This document shows positions 62,099 through 64,000 of a stretch of 64,000 nt of DNA, in pieces. Under the pieces are notes generated by a model. The model worked only from the letters and a program-made list of their open reading frames with translations, had not been told where the DNA came from and ran no database searches. The position numbers and the translations under genes are program-made. Position 1 is the first letter of the stretch, and every line of letters starts with the position of its first letter. The stretch spans positions 558,001-622,000 of the forward strand of contig CAWDDH010000003.1 of the NCBI GenBank assembly GCA_963801105.1, in the 5' to 3' direction. This DNA is from JAENVU01 sp963801105 (GTDB lineage Bacteria > Actinomycetota > Acidimicrobiia > IMCC26256 > JAENVU01).

Positions 62099-63304
62099 TC
62101 AACTCAGCAGCATGACCTCGATCTCGGCGCCGGCCTCGACGCCGGGACCGTCGGGGAGGATCGCGAGTGCGTTGGCCCCCGCCATGCCGCTCAGCACGTT
62201 GCTCGCCTGATCGCCGCTGCGCACCGCCACGTACCGGCCGTCCCCGTAGGTCACCCGCACTCGGTCGAACGAGATGCGTCCGTCGGCGCGGCGGGGCATC
62301 GGCGCGCCGGCGACGGCGGTGACGACGGGCCGTTCGATCTCACGGTGTCCCATCATCTGCAGGAGCGCCGGGCGCGCGAACAGTTCGAAGCTCACGTGCG
62401 AGCTGACCGGATTGCCGGGCAACCCGAAGATCGGCGTCCCGTCGATCGTGCCGAACGCGAGCGGCTTCGCGGGCCGGATCGCGACCTGCCACCACTCGAG
62501 CACCCCGAGCCGGTCGAGCACCGCCTTCACCACGTCGTAGTCGCCCACCGACACACCGCCGCTGGTGATGACCGCGTCGCACCGCGCCGCCGCGTCACGG
62601 AACGTGGCCGCGACCGCGTCCTCGTCGTCGCGACCTATGCCGAGGTTCACCGGCTCGGCGCCGGCCTCGGCGACGAGCGCCAGCAGCATGGGCCGGTTCG
62701 AGTCGCGGATCTGTCCGGGCGCGAGCGCGACCGCTCCTTCGCGCAGCTCGTCGCCGGTCGAGAGCACACCCACGCGCAATCGGCGGTACACCGGCACGTC
62801 GGTCATCGCGAGCGAAGCGAGGACCCCGAGGTGCGCGGGCGTCAACACCGTGCCGGCGGTGAACACCTCGTCGCCGTCGCGCACGTCGCCGCCGGCCGGT
62901 CGGATGTGGTCGCCGGCGGTGGCCGCGACCTCGATGCGCACGCCGTCCTCGCCGTCGCGCGCGGTGCGCTCGACCATCACGATCGCGTCGGCGCCCGGCG
63001 GGATCGGCGCGCCGGTCATGATCCGGATGGCCTCACCGGGACCGACGGGAGTGGCGGGCGCGTGACCGGCGGGAAGGTCGCCGACCACCCGGAGCCGGAC
63101 GGGCGCGCCGGCAGTGTCGGCGGCGCGGACCGCGTAGCCGTCCATCGCGGTGTTGGCGAAGGGCGGCACCGGCTCGCCGGCCACCACGTCGGCCGCGAGC
63201 ACGAGGCCGAGCGCGTCGGCCAGGGGGACGACGGTCGGATGCGGCTCCCGCACGGTCGATCGGATCCGGGCCTGGACCGTCTCGAGTGACTCCATGGTCA
63301 TCAT
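62099..63304 (-). CDS. moeA: Molybdopterin molybdenumtransferase MoeA
   Basis: A 401-residue MoeA with the family blocks FANTAMDGYAVRAADTAG, IRIMTGAPIPPGADAIVMVE, the GEPH-type STGDEL and the MoCF-binding segment ITSGGVSVGDYDVV. The C-terminal domain IV ends at residue 401. It inserts molybdate into molybdopterin-AMP. The first Met is used; two more follow within four residues. It lies 31 bp downstream of galU in the same direction. Confidence 0.97.
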   Translation of the reverse strand: MMTMESLETVQARIRSTVREPHPTVVPLADALGLVLAADVVAGEPVPPFANTAMDGYAVRAADTAGAPVRLRVVGDLPAGHAPATPVGPGEAIRIMTGAPIPPGADAIVMVERTARDGEDGVRIEVAATAGDHIRPAGGDVRDGDEVFTAGTVLTPAHLGVLASLAMTDVPVYRRLRVGVLSTGDELREGAVALAPGQIRDSNRPMLLALVAEAGAEPVNLGIGRDDEDAVAATFRDAAARCDAVITSGGVSVGDYDVVKAVLDRLGVLEWWQVAIRPAKPLAFGTIDGTPIFGLPGNPVSSHVSFELFARPALLQMMGHREIERPVVTAVAGAPMPRRADGRISFDRVRVTYGDGRYVAVRSGDQASNVLSGMAGANALAILPDGPGVEAGAEIEVMLLS

Positions 63305-63335
63305 CCCTCCCGACCCGCCGGCGGCGGGCCCGAGA

Positions 63336-64000
63336 TCAGATGATGCCGCGCCGGCGCAGGCTGTCGAGCAGGAAGGCCTTTGTCTCGGGTCCGAGATCGT
63401 CCCGGTCGAGGGCCAGCTCGATGTTGGCCCGGAGGAAGTCCACCTTCTGGCCGATGTCGAACCGCCCCTCCGTGAAGACCTTCCCGTAGACCGTCTGGTC
63501 CTGGTTGAGCAGGCCGATCGCGTCGGTCAGCTGGAGCTCGCCGCCCGCACCGGGCTCGATGCGGTCGAGCGCGTCGAAGATCTCCGGCGTGAACACGTAG
63601 CGGCCGATCACCGCGAGCGTCGACGGCGCGTCCTCGGGCCTGGGCTTCTCGATGATCGAGTGCACGCGCACGAGGTCGTCGTCGACCTCCTCGGGCTCGA
63701 CGCAGCCGTAGGAGGAGATCTCCTCGCGCGTGACGTCCTTCAGTGCGAGCACCGACCGGCCGTAGCGGTCGTGGACGTCGAGCATCGAGCGGAGCAGCGC
63801 GGAGTCGTCGACCATGATGTCGTCGCCGAGGAGCACCGCGAACGGCTCGTCGCCCACGTGCTCACGGGTGACCGACACCGCGTGACCCAGACCGCGGGGG
63901 TCCTTCTGGCGGATGTAGTGGATGTTGCCGAGCTCGGAGGACTCCTGCACCTCCTTCAGGAGGTCGGTCTTGCCTTGCTTCTCCAGGTAGAACTCGAGCT
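63336..64000 (-). CDS. galU: UTP-glucose-1-phosphate uridylyltransferase (GalU), partial
   Basis: The 5' end is beyond the window. The visible 221 residues match the C-terminal three-quarters of GalU: HYIRQKDPRGLGHAV, AVLLGDDIMVDD, the YGCVEPEE region and ELQLTDAI. It makes UDP-glucose for cell envelope sugars. Gene order galU-moeA fits the actinobacterial arrangement also seen with moaA-moaC and sepX in this window. Confidence 0.95.
   Translation of the reverse strand, partial: LEFYLEKQGKTDLLKEVQESSELGNIHYIRQKDPRGLGHAVSVTREHVGDEPFAVLLGDDIMVDDSALLRSMLDVHDRYGRSVLALKDVTREEISSYGCVEPEEVDDDLVRVHSIIEKPRPEDAPSTLAVIGRYVFTPEIFDALDRIEPGAGGELQLTDAIGLLNQDQTVYGKVFTEGRFDIGQKVDFLRANIELALDRDDLGPETKAFLLDSLRRRGII

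Noticed and set aside
1..64000. CRISPR array
   Set aside because: No regularly spaced direct repeats were seen; the only tandem repeat noticed is the two-copy 24-bp unit at 52593-52640.

Overview
The window is a 64-kb stretch of very GC-rich chromosome with frequent GTG starts and 4-bp start/stop overlaps. The gene content points to a free-living actinobacterium, most likely of the Acidimicrobiia or a related class: an F420-type luciferase-like oxidoreductase, many CoA-linked lipid enzymes, GAF-ANTAR regulators, a Tad pilus locus, a SepX/GlpR-like divisome protein, and the moaA-moaC / moeA / galU neighbourhood. This assignment is inference from gene content; no rRNA or marker phylogeny was available.

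Layout. 0.1-3.6 kb: a cupin, an SRPBCC protein and a tight four-gene operon (MaoC, DUF35, MaoC, Ltp2-like thiolase-fold) resembling the hydratase/retro-aldolase module of steroid side-chain degradation. 3.8-10.2 kb: thioredoxin, patatin-like phospholipase, a TetR / heterodimeric ABC exporter operon with its own operator, and an unassigned helical protein. 10.2-15.2 kb: a GT2 glycosyltransferase, a GT-C-like membrane protein, a membrane protein and an SDR. 15.3-22.9 kb: a Tad pilus locus, flp-cpaB-cpaE-cpaF-tadB-tadC on the minus strand and tadE-tadG-like genes divergently on the plus strand, with an inverted 14-bp motif between them.

22.9-35.8 kb: a GNAT enzyme, a secreted repeat/PKD protein, a decayed SDR, enoyl-CoA hydratase, aldo/keto reductase, Baeyer-Villiger monooxygenase, F420-type oxidoreductase, SDR, a lipoprotein hydrolase fused to a neocarzinostatin-like domain, a Calx-beta protein and a small monooxygenase. 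35.8-42.3 kb: a small Ser/Gly repeat protein, two GAF-ANTAR regulators, a kinase-like protein, a SnoaL protein and a large sulfatase. 42.3-50.3 kb: ABC-F ATPase, a sterol-methyltransferase-like enzyme, enoyl-CoA hydratase plus acyl-CoA dehydrogenase, and MarR- and TetR-controlled small operons with visible operator palindromes.

50.3-58.8 kb stands out: nearly every gene is interrupted by a reading-frame shift (metallo-beta-lactamase fold, TetR, LuxR remnant, phosphodiesterase, two-domain glyoxalase, phospholipase C-like, translin-like). The sequence on both sides of each shift still codes for the same family, and several shifts lie in or beside G/C runs, so assembly error is a strong alternative to real decay. 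A tRNA-Ala(CGC) lies in this stretch. 58.8-64 kb: SepX-like protein, moaC, moaA, a cell-wall-anchored LPDTS protein with a structured leader, a strong terminator, moeA and a partial galU.

The dominant functional theme is lipid/steroid-type CoA catabolism. The clearest candidates for novelty are the SIGS-repeat mini-protein, the hydrolase-neocarzinostatin fusion, the split ChsH2-like operon and the bacterial translin-like gene. I did not see a CRISPR array, an insertion sequence, a prophage or an obvious new defence system.
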